Below, piece by piece: positions 54,540 to 63,059 of a DNA stretch of 64,000 nt. Within the stretch, counting starts at the first letter, position 1; every line of letters starts with the position of its first letter. The translations under genes were made by a program, and so were the position numbers. The stretch is taken from assembly GCF_005503145.1 (NCBI RefSeq), contig NZ_SCNV01000016.1, positions 79,977 through 143,976 of the forward strand, read 5' to 3'. This DNA comes from Burkholderia sp. 4M9327F10. Its GTDB lineage: Bacteria; Pseudomonadota; Gammaproteobacteria; Burkholderiales; Burkholderiaceae. The notes beneath the pieces are model-generated. The model saw only the letters and a program-made list of their open reading frames with translations, searched no databases and was not told the DNA's origin.

Positions 54540-55070
54540 TCACCTCACGAACTGGTCCACATAACTCGCACCGAGCCCGACTTTCTCGAAATGAGCGCGG
54601 CACATCTCCAGCTTGGTGAAGACGTCCTCGTAGCCCGTGAAATTGCCGTATGGATCGCAGTAGTACATCACCCCGTTCACCTGGAAGTAGGTGATCATTT
54701 CTTCCACGTCTTCCGGGACGTAGAGCGTATGCGTTTCGCCCGGCGGTTCGAAGACGTAGCTGCCTTCTGTCGCGATCCAGTCGTGTTCGAGGTAGCGCCA
54801 TTTGCCTTTGAGCACCATGCCGTGCACGGCGGCCGGGTGCCGGTGACGGCTCAGCACGCCCGATTTGCGCACGCGCAGCAGATTCATCCAGTAGCCGGTG
54901 GAGACGTTCAGGCAGAGTGGCCGGAACCAGACATTCTCGGCTTGCGGCACCCACAGGCGCTCGTCCTGAGGAATCGCCGATTCGACGACGATCTCGCGCA
55001 ACGCCTCAGGCGGGTTGGGAAGCTGATACGGCGTCATCGCGTCGGCGGCAGTGGCGGACGGGGCTGGCAT
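54540..55070 (-). CDS. Cupin-type dioxygenase of the 2,4'-dihydroxyacetophenone dioxygenase family
   Basis: 176 residues from an ATG preceded by AGGAGACACT. A single cupin barrel is visible with H76-x-H78 (LSRHRHPA), E102 or E95 nearby and H114 (PPGETHTLY) as metal ligands, the pattern of the 2,4'-dihydroxyacetophenone dioxygenase group, which cleaves a C-C bond of the aryl ketone. Only the fold and ligands support this; the real substrate is unknown. First gene of the cassette. Confidence 0.82.
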   Translation of the reverse strand: MPAPSATAADAMTPYQLPNPPEALREIVVESAIPQDERLWVPQAENVWFRPLCLNVSTGYWMNLLRVRKSGVLSRHRHPAAVHGMVLKGKWRYLEHDWIATEGSYVFEPPGETHTLYVPEDVEEMITYFQVNGVMYYCDPYGNFTGYEDVFTKLEMCRAHFEKVGLGASYVDQFVR

Positions 55071-55082
55071 AGTGTCTCCTGA

Positions 55083-55123
55083 TTTGTCCACAATATGGAT
55101 TTTTAAATCACATTATGGACAAA
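55083..55123. promoter_or_regulatory. Inverted repeat upstream of the cupin gene, possible IclR operator
   Basis: TTTGTCCACAAT (55083-55094) and ATTATGGACAAA (55112-55123) are inverted copies with one mismatch and an 17-base AT-rich spacer. The left arm with the following bases also contains the 13-mer TCCACAATATGGA, a near-palindrome. Placed 13 bases upstream of the cupin start, it is where an IclR repressor or activator would sit. Confidence 0.6.
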
Positions 55124-55175
55124 TCCTCGAACTTTCCCCGCAACGTGTCAAGCCGTGATGACCCGCCGTGCAGCC

Positions 55176-56297
55176 TTATTGCCCGAGCAGATTCTTCAGC
55201 GCGTTGCCGAGACCCTTCACCGTTTCTCCCGCGCCTTTTGCCACGCCTTCGACGCTCACGCCCATGGCGTCCGCGAAGCCGGTCCCGAGCTTGTTCAGCA
55301 GGTTCTCGTTCACTGAGAATTTAGGGTCGCGTAAATTGCCGTCCAGGACGAAGTGCACCGTGATGTCGCCGTTGCGCGTCTTCAGCGCTGCAACGGCTGC
55401 CTTGGTTGGAATCGACAGGAAGGTGTCGAGCGGGTTGCCGGTATCGGCAAGTTTCAGGTGATGCAGGGTCACGGTGCCCGGCGCGTGCAGGTGATAGTCG
55501 CGCACGGTCGATTCGACTGTGAGGTCGACCGTGCCGCCCGTAATCTGCGCCTTGGCACCCGCCTTCTTGAGCAGATAGGGATCGAGCATGACAACGTCGA
55601 CGCCATGCAGCGTACTGGTGGTCTGCGAGTCTTTGCTGGCAACCTTGATCCAGCCGCCGAAGGCGACCGTGCCGGTATGCGCCGGACCGACGATCGAGCC
55701 GTTGGCGGTGACGCTCGTCGGGTCGGTGAGGGCAGGCAAATGCAGGTTCTCGACGCTTCCGCTGGCCTGCGTGATGGCCACCTTGTACGCCGGTTTGCTG
55801 ACGGTGAAATCGTAGAACTCGAACGTGCCTTGCTCGAAGGCGATGTGATCGATGCGCTTTTCTTGCGGCAGCGGCGGCTCACCGGCATTCGCGCCGGGGT
55901 TCGGCTGGTTCAGCGATTCCCTGAGATTGGGCAGCAGATTCAAGGTGCCATCTGCGCGGCGCACGACGGAAAGCTCGAAGCCGCTCACCACGACCGAGCG
56001 GATATGCATACGTTTGTGGAGCAGGTCGCGGATGTCGGGGACGATGGTGATGTGATCGGCGCGTAGTGAGTCGGGGGCCGGCCAGCCAGGCGGTGCTTTG
56101 AGACGGACGTTGGTGAGGCGCAGGGAGGAGAAGCCGACGTCGATGCTCTCTGCGCTGCCCAGGGGGCCCAGCGCGGCGATCACTCGCTGTTTGACTTCGT
56201 ATTGCGCGAAGTAAAGACCACCGAGGGCGACAACGACCAGCACCAGCACAATGCCGGCGACGGCAATGGCCACGCGTCTTCCAGTCGACATCGCCAT
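55176..56297 (-). CDS. DUF748/AsmA-like inner-membrane protein
   Basis: 373 residues from the ATG at 56297 with GAGGAGAG just upstream; codons to 56351 are Arg/Ala-rich and unlikely. One N-terminal membrane helix (about 10-32) is followed by a long beta-rich periplasmic part with AsmA-like repeats (SLRLTNVRLKAPPGWPAPDSLRADHITI and later similar strands). AsmA/DUF748 proteins are lipid-transfer or envelope-homeostasis factors in the periplasm. The C-terminal half is rich in G and K with a helical end. Confidence 0.75.
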   Translation of the reverse strand: MAMSTGRRVAIAVAGIVLVLVVVALGGLYFAQYEVKQRVIAALGPLGSAESIDVGFSSLRLTNVRLKAPPGWPAPDSLRADHITIVPDIRDLLHKRMHIRSVVVSGFELSVVRRADGTLNLLPNLRESLNQPNPGANAGEPPLPQEKRIDHIAFEQGTFEFYDFTVSKPAYKVAITQASGSVENLHLPALTDPTSVTANGSIVGPAHTGTVAFGGWIKVASKDSQTTSTLHGVDVVMLDPYLLKKAGAKAQITGGTVDLTVESTVRDYHLHAPGTVTLHHLKLADTGNPLDTFLSIPTKAAVAALKTRNGDITVHFVLDGNLRDPKFSVNENLLNKLGTGFADAMGVSVEGVAKGAGETVKGLGNALKNLLGQ

Positions 56298-56423
56298 GCT
56301 TGCTCTCCTCGTGGCCGCGCGAGGCGCGGCTGGCCGTTGGTAGCGGAGCAAACCGCGTGCCGCGCAGCCGCCTGCCGCGCGTGAGCCGCGCCCTCAGCGG
56401 CGCGGCCTATCCAGCAAGCGGGT

Positions 56424-58088
56424 TTAACGCGTGATCGGCTTGTAGCGCAGACGCTTCGGCCGGGCCGCTTCTTCACCGAGGCGGTTACGTTTGTCCGCTT
56501 CGTATTCCTGGTAGTTGCCGTCGAAGAACGTCACTTGCGAATCGCCTTCGAACGCGATGATGTGCGTCGCGATACGGTCGAGGAACCAGCGATCGTGCGA
56601 GATCACCATCACCGAGCCAGCGAATTCGAGCAGCGCGTCTTCGAGGGCGCGCAGCGTTTCGACGTCGAGGTCGTTCGACGGTTCGTCCAGCAGCAATACG
56701 TTGCCGCCCGCGATCAGCGTCTTGGCCAGATGCAGACGGCCGCGCTCGCCACCCGAGAGGTTCGAAACGATCTTCTGCTGGTCGCCGCCCTTGAAGTTGA
56801 AGCGGCCGATGTACGCCCGCGACGGCGTTTCATACTTGCCGACTGTCAGCACGTCCGCGCCGCCGGAAATCTCTTCGAACACCGTCTTCGAGCCGTCGAG
56901 CGCGTCGCGGCTTTGATCGACGTACGCGAGCTTGACCGTCGGCCCTTGCACGATCTCGCCCGAATCCGGCTGTTCCTTGCCGGTCAGCATGCGGAACAGC
57001 GTCGACTTGCCGGCGCCGTTCGGCCCGATGATGCCGACGATCGCGCCAGCGGGAATCTTGAAGCTGGCGTTGTCGAGCAGCAGACGATCGCCGTAGGCCT
57101 TCGAGACGTTCTTGAACTCGATGACTTCATTGCCGAGGCGGTCGCCGACCGGAATGAAGATTTCCGAGGTTTCGTTGCGCTTCTGGTAGTCCTGGCTGTT
57201 CAGCTCCTCGAAGCGGGCAATACGCGCCTTCGACTTGGCCTGACGGCCCTTCGGGTTCTGGCGCACCCACTCCAGTTCCTTTTTGATTGCCTTCTGGCGT
57301 GCCGATTCCGACGCTTCTTCCTGCTTCAGGCGCTCTTCCTTCTGGTCGAGCCAACTGCTGTAGTTGCCCTTCCAGGGGATGCCGTGGCCGCGGTCGAGTT
57401 CGAGAATCCATTCAGCGGCGTTATCGAGGAAGTAGCGGTCGTGGGTCACGGCAACGACAGTGCCCGGGAAGCGCGTGAGGAACTGTTCCAGCCAGTCCAC
57501 CGATTCGGCGTCCAGGTGGTTGGTCGGTTCGTCGAGCAGCAGCATGTCCGGCTTTTCGAGCAGCAGCTTGCACAGCGCGACACGGCGCTTTTCGCCGCCC
57601 GACAGATGCTCGATCTTCGCGTCCCATGCCGGCAGGCGCAGGGCGTCCGCGGCGATTTCAATCTGCTGCTCGGCGCTGCCGTCGGCGGTAGCGAGGATCG
57701 CTTCGTACTTGGCCTGCTCGGCGGCGAGCGCGTCGAAGTCGGCGTCCGGCTCCGCGTAGGCGGCGTAAATCTCGTCGAGCTTCTTCTGCGCGCCGAACAC
57801 TTCGCCAAGACCTTCTTCGACCGCTTCGCGCACCGTCTTTTGCGGATCGAGCTGCGGCTCCTGCGGCAGGTAGCCGATGTTCAGGTTCGGCATTGGCGTG
57901 GCTTCGCCTTCGATGTCCTTGTCGACGCCCGCCATGATACGGATCAGCGTCGACTTGCCGGAACCGTTCAGGCCGAGCAGACCGATCTTCGCACCGGGGA
58001 AGAATGACAGGGAAATGTCTTTCAGGATTTGACGCTTGGGCGGCACGATCTTGCCGACCCGGTTCATGGTGAAGACGTATTGGGCCAT
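56424..58088 (-). CDS. ettA: Energy-dependent translational throttle protein EttA
   Basis: 554 residues, full length for the ABC-F EttA. Two ATPase modules with Walker A GLNGSGKSTLIR and GPNGAGKSTLFR, signatures LSGGEKRRVALCKLL and LSGGERGRLHLAKTL, and Walker B LLLDEPTNHLD and LLLDEPSNDLD. The insertion between them (about 200-290) is the P-site tRNA-interaction arm, rich in E, K and R. EttA binds the ribosomal E site and regulates the first translation step under low energy. It is followed by the DUF748 gene on the same strand. Confidence 0.96.
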   Translation of the reverse strand: MAQYVFTMNRVGKIVPPKRQILKDISLSFFPGAKIGLLGLNGSGKSTLIRIMAGVDKDIEGEATPMPNLNIGYLPQEPQLDPQKTVREAVEEGLGEVFGAQKKLDEIYAAYAEPDADFDALAAEQAKYEAILATADGSAEQQIEIAADALRLPAWDAKIEHLSGGEKRRVALCKLLLEKPDMLLLDEPTNHLDAESVDWLEQFLTRFPGTVVAVTHDRYFLDNAAEWILELDRGHGIPWKGNYSSWLDQKEERLKQEEASESARQKAIKKELEWVRQNPKGRQAKSKARIARFEELNSQDYQKRNETSEIFIPVGDRLGNEVIEFKNVSKAYGDRLLLDNASFKIPAGAIVGIIGPNGAGKSTLFRMLTGKEQPDSGEIVQGPTVKLAYVDQSRDALDGSKTVFEEISGGADVLTVGKYETPSRAYIGRFNFKGGDQQKIVSNLSGGERGRLHLAKTLIAGGNVLLLDEPSNDLDVETLRALEDALLEFAGSVMVISHDRWFLDRIATHIIAFEGDSQVTFFDGNYQEYEADKRNRLGEEAARPKRLRYKPITR

Positions 58089-58333
58089 TTTGCTTGCAGT
58101 AGGATGTTGACGCCGCCGGCCGCACTGGGGGCGGGCGGTCGCGGGGTGGATGGGAATTCGGTGTCGCCGGTTTCCGGCCGGTGCGGGCGTGGCGTCAAGG
58201 CGCTGTCAGCGTTCGACGGGGAGCCGCGCGTGGCGCGAGAGGTGTCATTGTACTTCGCGGCGCGGCGGGGGAGTCGGATGGGATGATGCGAGGTGGCGCC
58301 GCGGGTTTAAGGTGTGCGGGCGCTGAGGATGGC

Positions 58334-58364
58334 GCGTGTGCGGTGGGCGCCTCACCGCACACGC
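58334..58364. other. Hairpin just downstream of ugpC
   Basis: GCGTGTGCGGTG (58334-58345) and CACCGCACACGC (58353-58364) form a perfect 12-bp stem around a 7-base loop, six bases after the ugpC stop. No T run follows on the minus strand, so termination without a U tract, or 3'-end protection, is more likely than a classical terminator. Confidence 0.55.
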
Positions 58365-58370
58365 AACCGG

Positions 58371-59459
58371 TCAGTTCGCCCGCTTGCCGCTTGCCGGGTC
58401 GAAGAAATGCAGATGCTGCGCGGGGAAAGCGACTTGCAGCGCCTCGCCGTTCGCGGGCCGGTGCGCATGCGGCAGTCGCGCCGTCACGTCGTGCTTGCCC
58501 CAGCGCCCGTGCACAAGGTTGTCGGCGCCGAGCAGTTCGCAGGAGTCGACTGTCAGGGTCGCCTGCGCCGCATCCGGCAACTCGGGCGTCATATGCTCCG
58601 GCCGGATGCCGAGCGTCCATTCGCGCCCGGCCGCCACCTCGCGGCCGATGCACGGCACGCCTGCGAGCGGCAGCTTCGGACCGTTACCGGCTACCTCAAA
58701 GCTGGCGCCGTCGTCCGACACGCGGCCGTCCAGCAGATTCATACCCGGCGAGCCGATGAAGCTGGCGACGAACACCGTCGCCGGTCGCTCGTAGACCTCG
58801 GTGGGCGCACCGATCTGTTCCGCGTGGCCGCGGTTCATCACGATCACACGCGTGGCGAGCGTCATGGCTTCGATCTGGTCGTGCGTGACATAGAGGCTCG
58901 TCGTCGCCAGACGGGCGTGCAGGCGCTGGATTTCGAGGCGCATCTGCACCCGCAGCCGGGCGTCGAGATTCGACAACGGTTCGTCGAACAGAAATACCGC
59001 AGGCTCGCGAACGATCGCGCGGCCCATTGCCACCCGTTGCCGCTGGCCGCCCGACAGCTCGCGCGGCTTGCGTTCGAGCAGCGCCTGGAGTTCGAGAATC
59101 TGCGCGGCGCCCTGCACGCGCCGGTCGATTTCCGCACGTTCAACGCCGCTGATCTTCAGCGCGTACCCCATGTTTTCCGCCACGCTCATGTGCGGATAAA
59201 GCGCGTAGTTCTGGAACACCATCGCGATGTTGCGGTCCTTCGGCTCGAGCCGGTTGACCACCGTGCCGCCAATCGAGATCGTGCCTTCGGAGATGCTCTC
59301 GAGGCCTGCCACCATGCGCAGCAAGGTCGATTTGCCGCAGCCCGACGGACCGACCATCACGACGAATTCGCCGTCGGCAACGTCCACGTCGATGCCATGC
59401 AGCACGAACTGTTTGCTGTCGTAGGATTTCTTTACACCCTTTAGCGTCAATGCAGCCAT
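58371..59459 (-). CDS. ugpC: sn-Glycerol-3-phosphate ABC transporter ATPase UgpC
   Basis: 362 residues. The ATPase drives the Ugp importer of glycerol-3-phosphate and its diesters. Walker A GPSGCGKST, signature LSGGQRQRVAMGRAI, Walker B VFLFDEPLSNLD and the H-loop region TTSLYVTHDQIEAM are visible. The C-terminal TOBE-type regulatory domain begins at about 235 (GRSTPATVFVASFIGSPGMNLLDG). Fourth gene of ugpBAEC, 163 bases after ugpE. Confidence 0.94.
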   Translation of the reverse strand: MAALTLKGVKKSYDSKQFVLHGIDVDVADGEFVVMVGPSGCGKSTLLRMVAGLESISEGTISIGGTVVNRLEPKDRNIAMVFQNYALYPHMSVAENMGYALKISGVERAEIDRRVQGAAQILELQALLERKPRELSGGQRQRVAMGRAIVREPAVFLFDEPLSNLDARLRVQMRLEIQRLHARLATTSLYVTHDQIEAMTLATRVIVMNRGHAEQIGAPTEVYERPATVFVASFIGSPGMNLLDGRVSDDGASFEVAGNGPKLPLAGVPCIGREVAAGREWTLGIRPEHMTPELPDAAQATLTVDSCELLGADNLVHGRWGKHDVTARLPHAHRPANGEALQVAFPAQHLHFFDPASGKRAN

Positions 59460-59622
59460 TCCATCCGCCTTTGTTTGCTTCTGCGGTCGCGCCTGCCTTG
59501 AAGGCTGCGCGTCGCCGCGAGGTTGTTCAGTTCATCAGCCGGTTGAGTTGCCCGTTGGTCAACCAGGCCGGCGCGCGGCTCACAAGCCGTTTCACGACGT
59601 GGCCAGACCTGGCCTCATCGGC

Positions 59623-60468
59623 TTACTTTTCGGAGTCCACGAGGCCACGCACGAACCAGCGTTGCATCGTCAATACGACCGCGAGCGGCGGCAGCATGGC
59701 GAGCAGCGTCGCGGTCATCACGAGATGCCATTCGGTGGCGGTATCGCCCGACGCGATCATGCTCTTGATGCCCACTACCGCAGTGGTCAGCGATTGCTGG
59801 CTCGTGATCAGGATCGGCCACAGATACTGGTTCCAGCCGTAGATGAAGGTGATCACGAAGAGCGCCGCCATATTGGTTTTCGACAGCGGCAACACAATGT
59901 CCCAGAAGAATCGCAGCGCGCCCGCGCCGTCGATGCGTGCCGCCTCCATCAGCTCGTCGGGAAGCGTCAGGAAGAACTGCCGGAACAGGAACGTCGCGGT
60001 GGCCGAAGCGATCAACGGCAGGGTCAGGCCGGCGTACGTGTTGGACAGATGCATCGAGGACACGACCTGCACCGTCGGGAAGATGCGCACCTCGACCGGC
60101 AGCATCAGCGTGACGAAGATCAGCCAGAACGCCGTATTGCGCAACGGAAAGCGGAAGAACACGATGGCGTACGCGGAGATCATCGAAATGGCGATCTTGC
60201 CGATTGAAATCACCAGCGCCATTACGAGACTGTTCAGCAGCATGCGGCCGAACGGGCTGGCCGAGTTGCCGCTGCCGTTCACCCAGACGTTGGCGATGTT
60301 CTCGAACAGATGCGTGCTCGGCACGAGCGACAGCGGCACGGTGAAGACTTCGTGCTCGCTCATGGTGGCCGCGCAAAACGCGACGTACACCGGAAACACC
60401 ACCAGCGCGACGCCGATAATCAGCACCGCGTGGCAGAACATGTCGAAACCACGGCGATTCTCGATCAT
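59623..60468 (-). CDS. ugpE: sn-Glycerol-3-phosphate ABC transporter permease UgpE
   Basis: 281 residues, six hydrophobic segments. The EAA loop EAARIDGAGALRFFWDIVLPLSK contacts the ATPase. It pairs with UgpA to form the membrane channel. Its start overlaps the ugpA stop (ATGA). Confidence 0.94.
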   Translation of the reverse strand: MIENRRGFDMFCHAVLIIGVALVVFPVYVAFCAATMSEHEVFTVPLSLVPSTHLFENIANVWVNGSGNSASPFGRMLLNSLVMALVISIGKIAISMISAYAIVFFRFPLRNTAFWLIFVTLMLPVEVRIFPTVQVVSSMHLSNTYAGLTLPLIASATATFLFRQFFLTLPDELMEAARIDGAGALRFFWDIVLPLSKTNMAALFVITFIYGWNQYLWPILITSQQSLTTAVVGIKSMIASGDTATEWHLVMTATLLAMLPPLAVVLTMQRWFVRGLVDSEK

Positions 60469-61349
60469 GAGTATTGAACCCTCCGCTCGATGAAACGGAA
60501 TTGCACGACGGTCAGCGCCACCACGATCACCATCAGCACGACCGACTGTGCGCCCGAACTGCCGATGTCGAGGCCCTGGAAGCCTTCGGCGAAGATCCGG
60601 TAAATCAGCGTGCGCGTAGCCTGGGCGGGCCCGCCGCCGGTGGCTGCGTCAATGATCGGAAAGGTGTCGAAGAACGCGTAGACCAGATTGATGGTCAGCA
60701 GGAAGAAGCTCGTCGGCGACAGCAGCGGCAGCGCAATGCCGAAGAAGCGCCGCACCGGTCCGGCGCCGTCGATGGCGGCCGCCTCGATCAGCGAGCGCGG
60801 AATGGCCTGCAGCCCGGCGTAGAAAAACAGGAAGTTGTAGCTGACCTGCTTCCAGACCGAGGCGAGCACGACGAGAAACATCGCCTGGCCGGGGTTGAGC
60901 GCGTGATTCCAGACGATGCCGAACTTGGCGAGCGCGTACGTCACGATCCCGATGCTCGGATTGAAGAGAAACGACCATAGCACCGCGGCAATCGCCGGGG
61001 CGACCGCGTACGGCCAGATGAGCAGCGTCTGATACGCTTTTGCGCCGCGCGTGACGCGATCGGCGCAAACGGCGAGCAGCAGCGAAATCACGAGCCCGCT
61101 CACCGTCACGAGCGCGCAAAACAGCAGCGTGGTTTCGAAGGATGCCAGGTAGAGCGGATCGGTGAAGATCTGCTTGAAGTTGGCGAGTCCGACAAATTCA
61201 GTGGACGTGCCGAACGCGTCCTGGCTTTGCGTGGACTGCCATAGCGCCACGCCAGCCGGCCAAAGAAAGAACACCAGCGTGATCGCCAGTTGCGGCCCGA
61301 CCAGCAGGTAGGGCAGCACGCCCGTGCCGAAGCGCGATCGCTTTTCCAT
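60465..61349 (-). CDS. ugpA: sn-Glycerol-3-phosphate ABC transporter permease UgpA
   Basis: 294 residues with six hydrophobic segments and the EAA loop EAAAIDGAGPVRRFFGIALPLLSP. It forms the transmembrane pore with UgpE. It starts 64 bases after the ugpB stop and overlaps ugpE. Confidence 0.94.
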   Translation of the reverse strand: MEKRSRFGTGVLPYLLVGPQLAITLVFFLWPAGVALWQSTQSQDAFGTSTEFVGLANFKQIFTDPLYLASFETTLLFCALVTVSGLVISLLLAVCADRVTRGAKAYQTLLIWPYAVAPAIAAVLWSFLFNPSIGIVTYALAKFGIVWNHALNPGQAMFLVVLASVWKQVSYNFLFFYAGLQAIPRSLIEAAAIDGAGPVRRFFGIALPLLSPTSFFLLTINLVYAFFDTFPIIDAATGGGPAQATRTLIYRIFAEGFQGLDIGSSGAQSVVLMVIVVALTVVQFRFIERRVQYS

Positions 61350-61413
61350 AAGGTTCTCTAAAGAAAACGCCGGGCCGTTGGCCCGGCTACATGCTGAAGC
61401 CAGTCGCTACTGG

Positions 61414-62739
61414 TCAGCTACCCGCTTTTTCGAAACGTCGCAGCAGTTCGTTGCCGCGCGCGACGGCGGAGTCGAGCGCATCCTTAGGCGTCTTCTTGCC
61501 CGCCCAGACCTGCTCGAGTTCCTCGTCGATGATCGTGCGGATCTGCGGCATATTGCCCAGACGCAGGCCCTTGGTGAAAGGCAGCGGCGGCTTGTTGAGC
61601 ATCTGCTTGATGGCGGTGTCGCTGCCCGGGTTCTTCTCGTAGAAACCCTGCTGCTGCGTCAACTGATAAGCCGCGGTGGTGATGGGCAGATAGCCGGTAT
61701 CCTGGTGCCATTTGGCGGCAACCTGCGGCGAGGCGAGGTAGGCGAGGAATTTGGCCACACCCTTGTAGACGCCCGGATCCTTGCCGGACAGCACCCACAG
61801 GCTTGCACCGCCGATGATGGCGTTCTGCGGCGCGCCCTTCACGCTGGCGTCGTAGGGCATCATGCCGGTGCCGAAGTTGAACTTGGCGTACTTCTTGATG
61901 TTGGCAAGCGAGCCCGAGGAGTTCGTGATGATGCCGCAGTCGCCGCTATAGAACTTGGACACCGGTTCGTCCTTGCGGCCGACGTAGGTGAACGAGCCTT
62001 CCTTGGCCATGTCTTCCAGGAACTGGATGTGCGCGATCTGCTGCGGCTTGTTGAATTCGAGTTCCGCGTCTGCGCCGTCGAAGCCGTTGTTTTCCGTTGC
62101 AAACGGCAGGCCGTGCCAGGCGCTGTAGTTCTCAAGCTGAATCCAGCTCTGCCAGCCTGACGAGTAACCGCACGACATCCCCGAGGCCTTCAGCTTTTGC
62201 GCGTCCTTGCGCAGTTCGTCCCATGTCCGCGGCGGCTGGTTTGGGTCCAGGCCCGCCTTCTTGAACGCGTCCTTGTTGTAATACAGCACCGGCGTCGAGC
62301 TGTTGAACGGCATCGAGATGAGCTGATCGGACTTGGAATCGCTGTAATAGCTGGCGATGGTCGGCACGAAAGCCTTCTCGTCGAGCGGCACGCCGGCCTG
62401 CTTGAAGACTTCGGACACCGGAATCACGGCTTTCTTTGCCTGGATCATCGTGGCCGTGCCGACTTCGTAGACCTGCAGGATTGCCGGCGCGTTGCCGCTG
62501 CGATAGGCGGCGATACCGGCTGCGAGCGTCTGGTCGTAAGAACCCTTGTAGACCGGGACAATCTTGTAGTCGGTTTGCGAGGCGTTGAAGTCGTTGGCGA
62601 TGTCGTTCAGATGGTCGCCGAGGGCGGCTTCCATGGCATGCCAGAACTGGATTTCCGTCGCGGCCTGAGCGGCCTGGGTGATGCCCAGGGCAAGAGCTGC
62701 CGCTACGGCGAGCTTACGGAACAGCGGGGTGCAACTCAT
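61414..62739 (-). CDS. ugpB: sn-Glycerol-3-phosphate-binding periplasmic protein UgpB
   Basis: 441 residues. A Sec signal peptide covers residues 1-26 (KLAVAAALALGITQAAQAA), then a two-lobed binding protein with EIQFWHAMEAALGDHLNDIANDFN and SGWQSWIQLENYSAWHGLPF, the family's ligand-site stretches. It delivers glycerol-3-phosphate and glycerophosphodiesters to UgpA/UgpE. First gene of the operon, which is phosphate- and carbon-controlled in other bacteria. Confidence 0.94.
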   Translation of the reverse strand: MSCTPLFRKLAVAAALALGITQAAQAATEIQFWHAMEAALGDHLNDIANDFNASQTDYKIVPVYKGSYDQTLAAGIAAYRSGNAPAILQVYEVGTATMIQAKKAVIPVSEVFKQAGVPLDEKAFVPTIASYYSDSKSDQLISMPFNSSTPVLYYNKDAFKKAGLDPNQPPRTWDELRKDAQKLKASGMSCGYSSGWQSWIQLENYSAWHGLPFATENNGFDGADAELEFNKPQQIAHIQFLEDMAKEGSFTYVGRKDEPVSKFYSGDCGIITNSSGSLANIKKYAKFNFGTGMMPYDASVKGAPQNAIIGGASLWVLSGKDPGVYKGVAKFLAYLASPQVAAKWHQDTGYLPITTAAYQLTQQQGFYEKNPGSDTAIKQMLNKPPLPFTKGLRLGNMPQIRTIIDEELEQVWAGKKTPKDALDSAVARGNELLRRFEKAGS

Positions 62740-63059
62740 CTAATGGTCTCCTTGGTCGGCAGGCGTACAGCCTGAGGGTGGCGCGATTTTAGTGTGACTC
62801 GATGACAGTCTAGGGTCGAAGCACACTGTTTTCGCATAGTTCTTTACGCTGACCGCAGCCGAATGTTGCGGCGCCGGAAGCCGCAATCTAGCAGCGGCAA
62901 AATTCAAGCGGAAGCGAACCGGTAGAGGCCCTAGTCGAGCGGGATTTCATGCCCGCGGAGGGCGGCTTTTCTATCGGACTGGCTTGCCTTGCCTTGTTTT
63001 GAGACCTGTGAACCGTAAGATACTCGTTCCGGTCCCGTCCACTCTATTCAGGAGTCCCG
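62740..63059. promoter_or_regulatory. Divergent regulatory region ugpB / GDPD-like gene, with a possible PHO box
   Basis: 320 bases without a gene. On the minus strand, ACTGTCATCGAGTCACACT lies at 62791-62809, resembling the PhoB repeat CTGTCAT-N4-CTGTCAC but with a shortened spacer and a degenerate second half. A hairpin TTGCGGC/GCCGCAA lies at 62866-62886. Both promoters must be here. The PHO box is a suggestion only. Confidence 0.35.
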
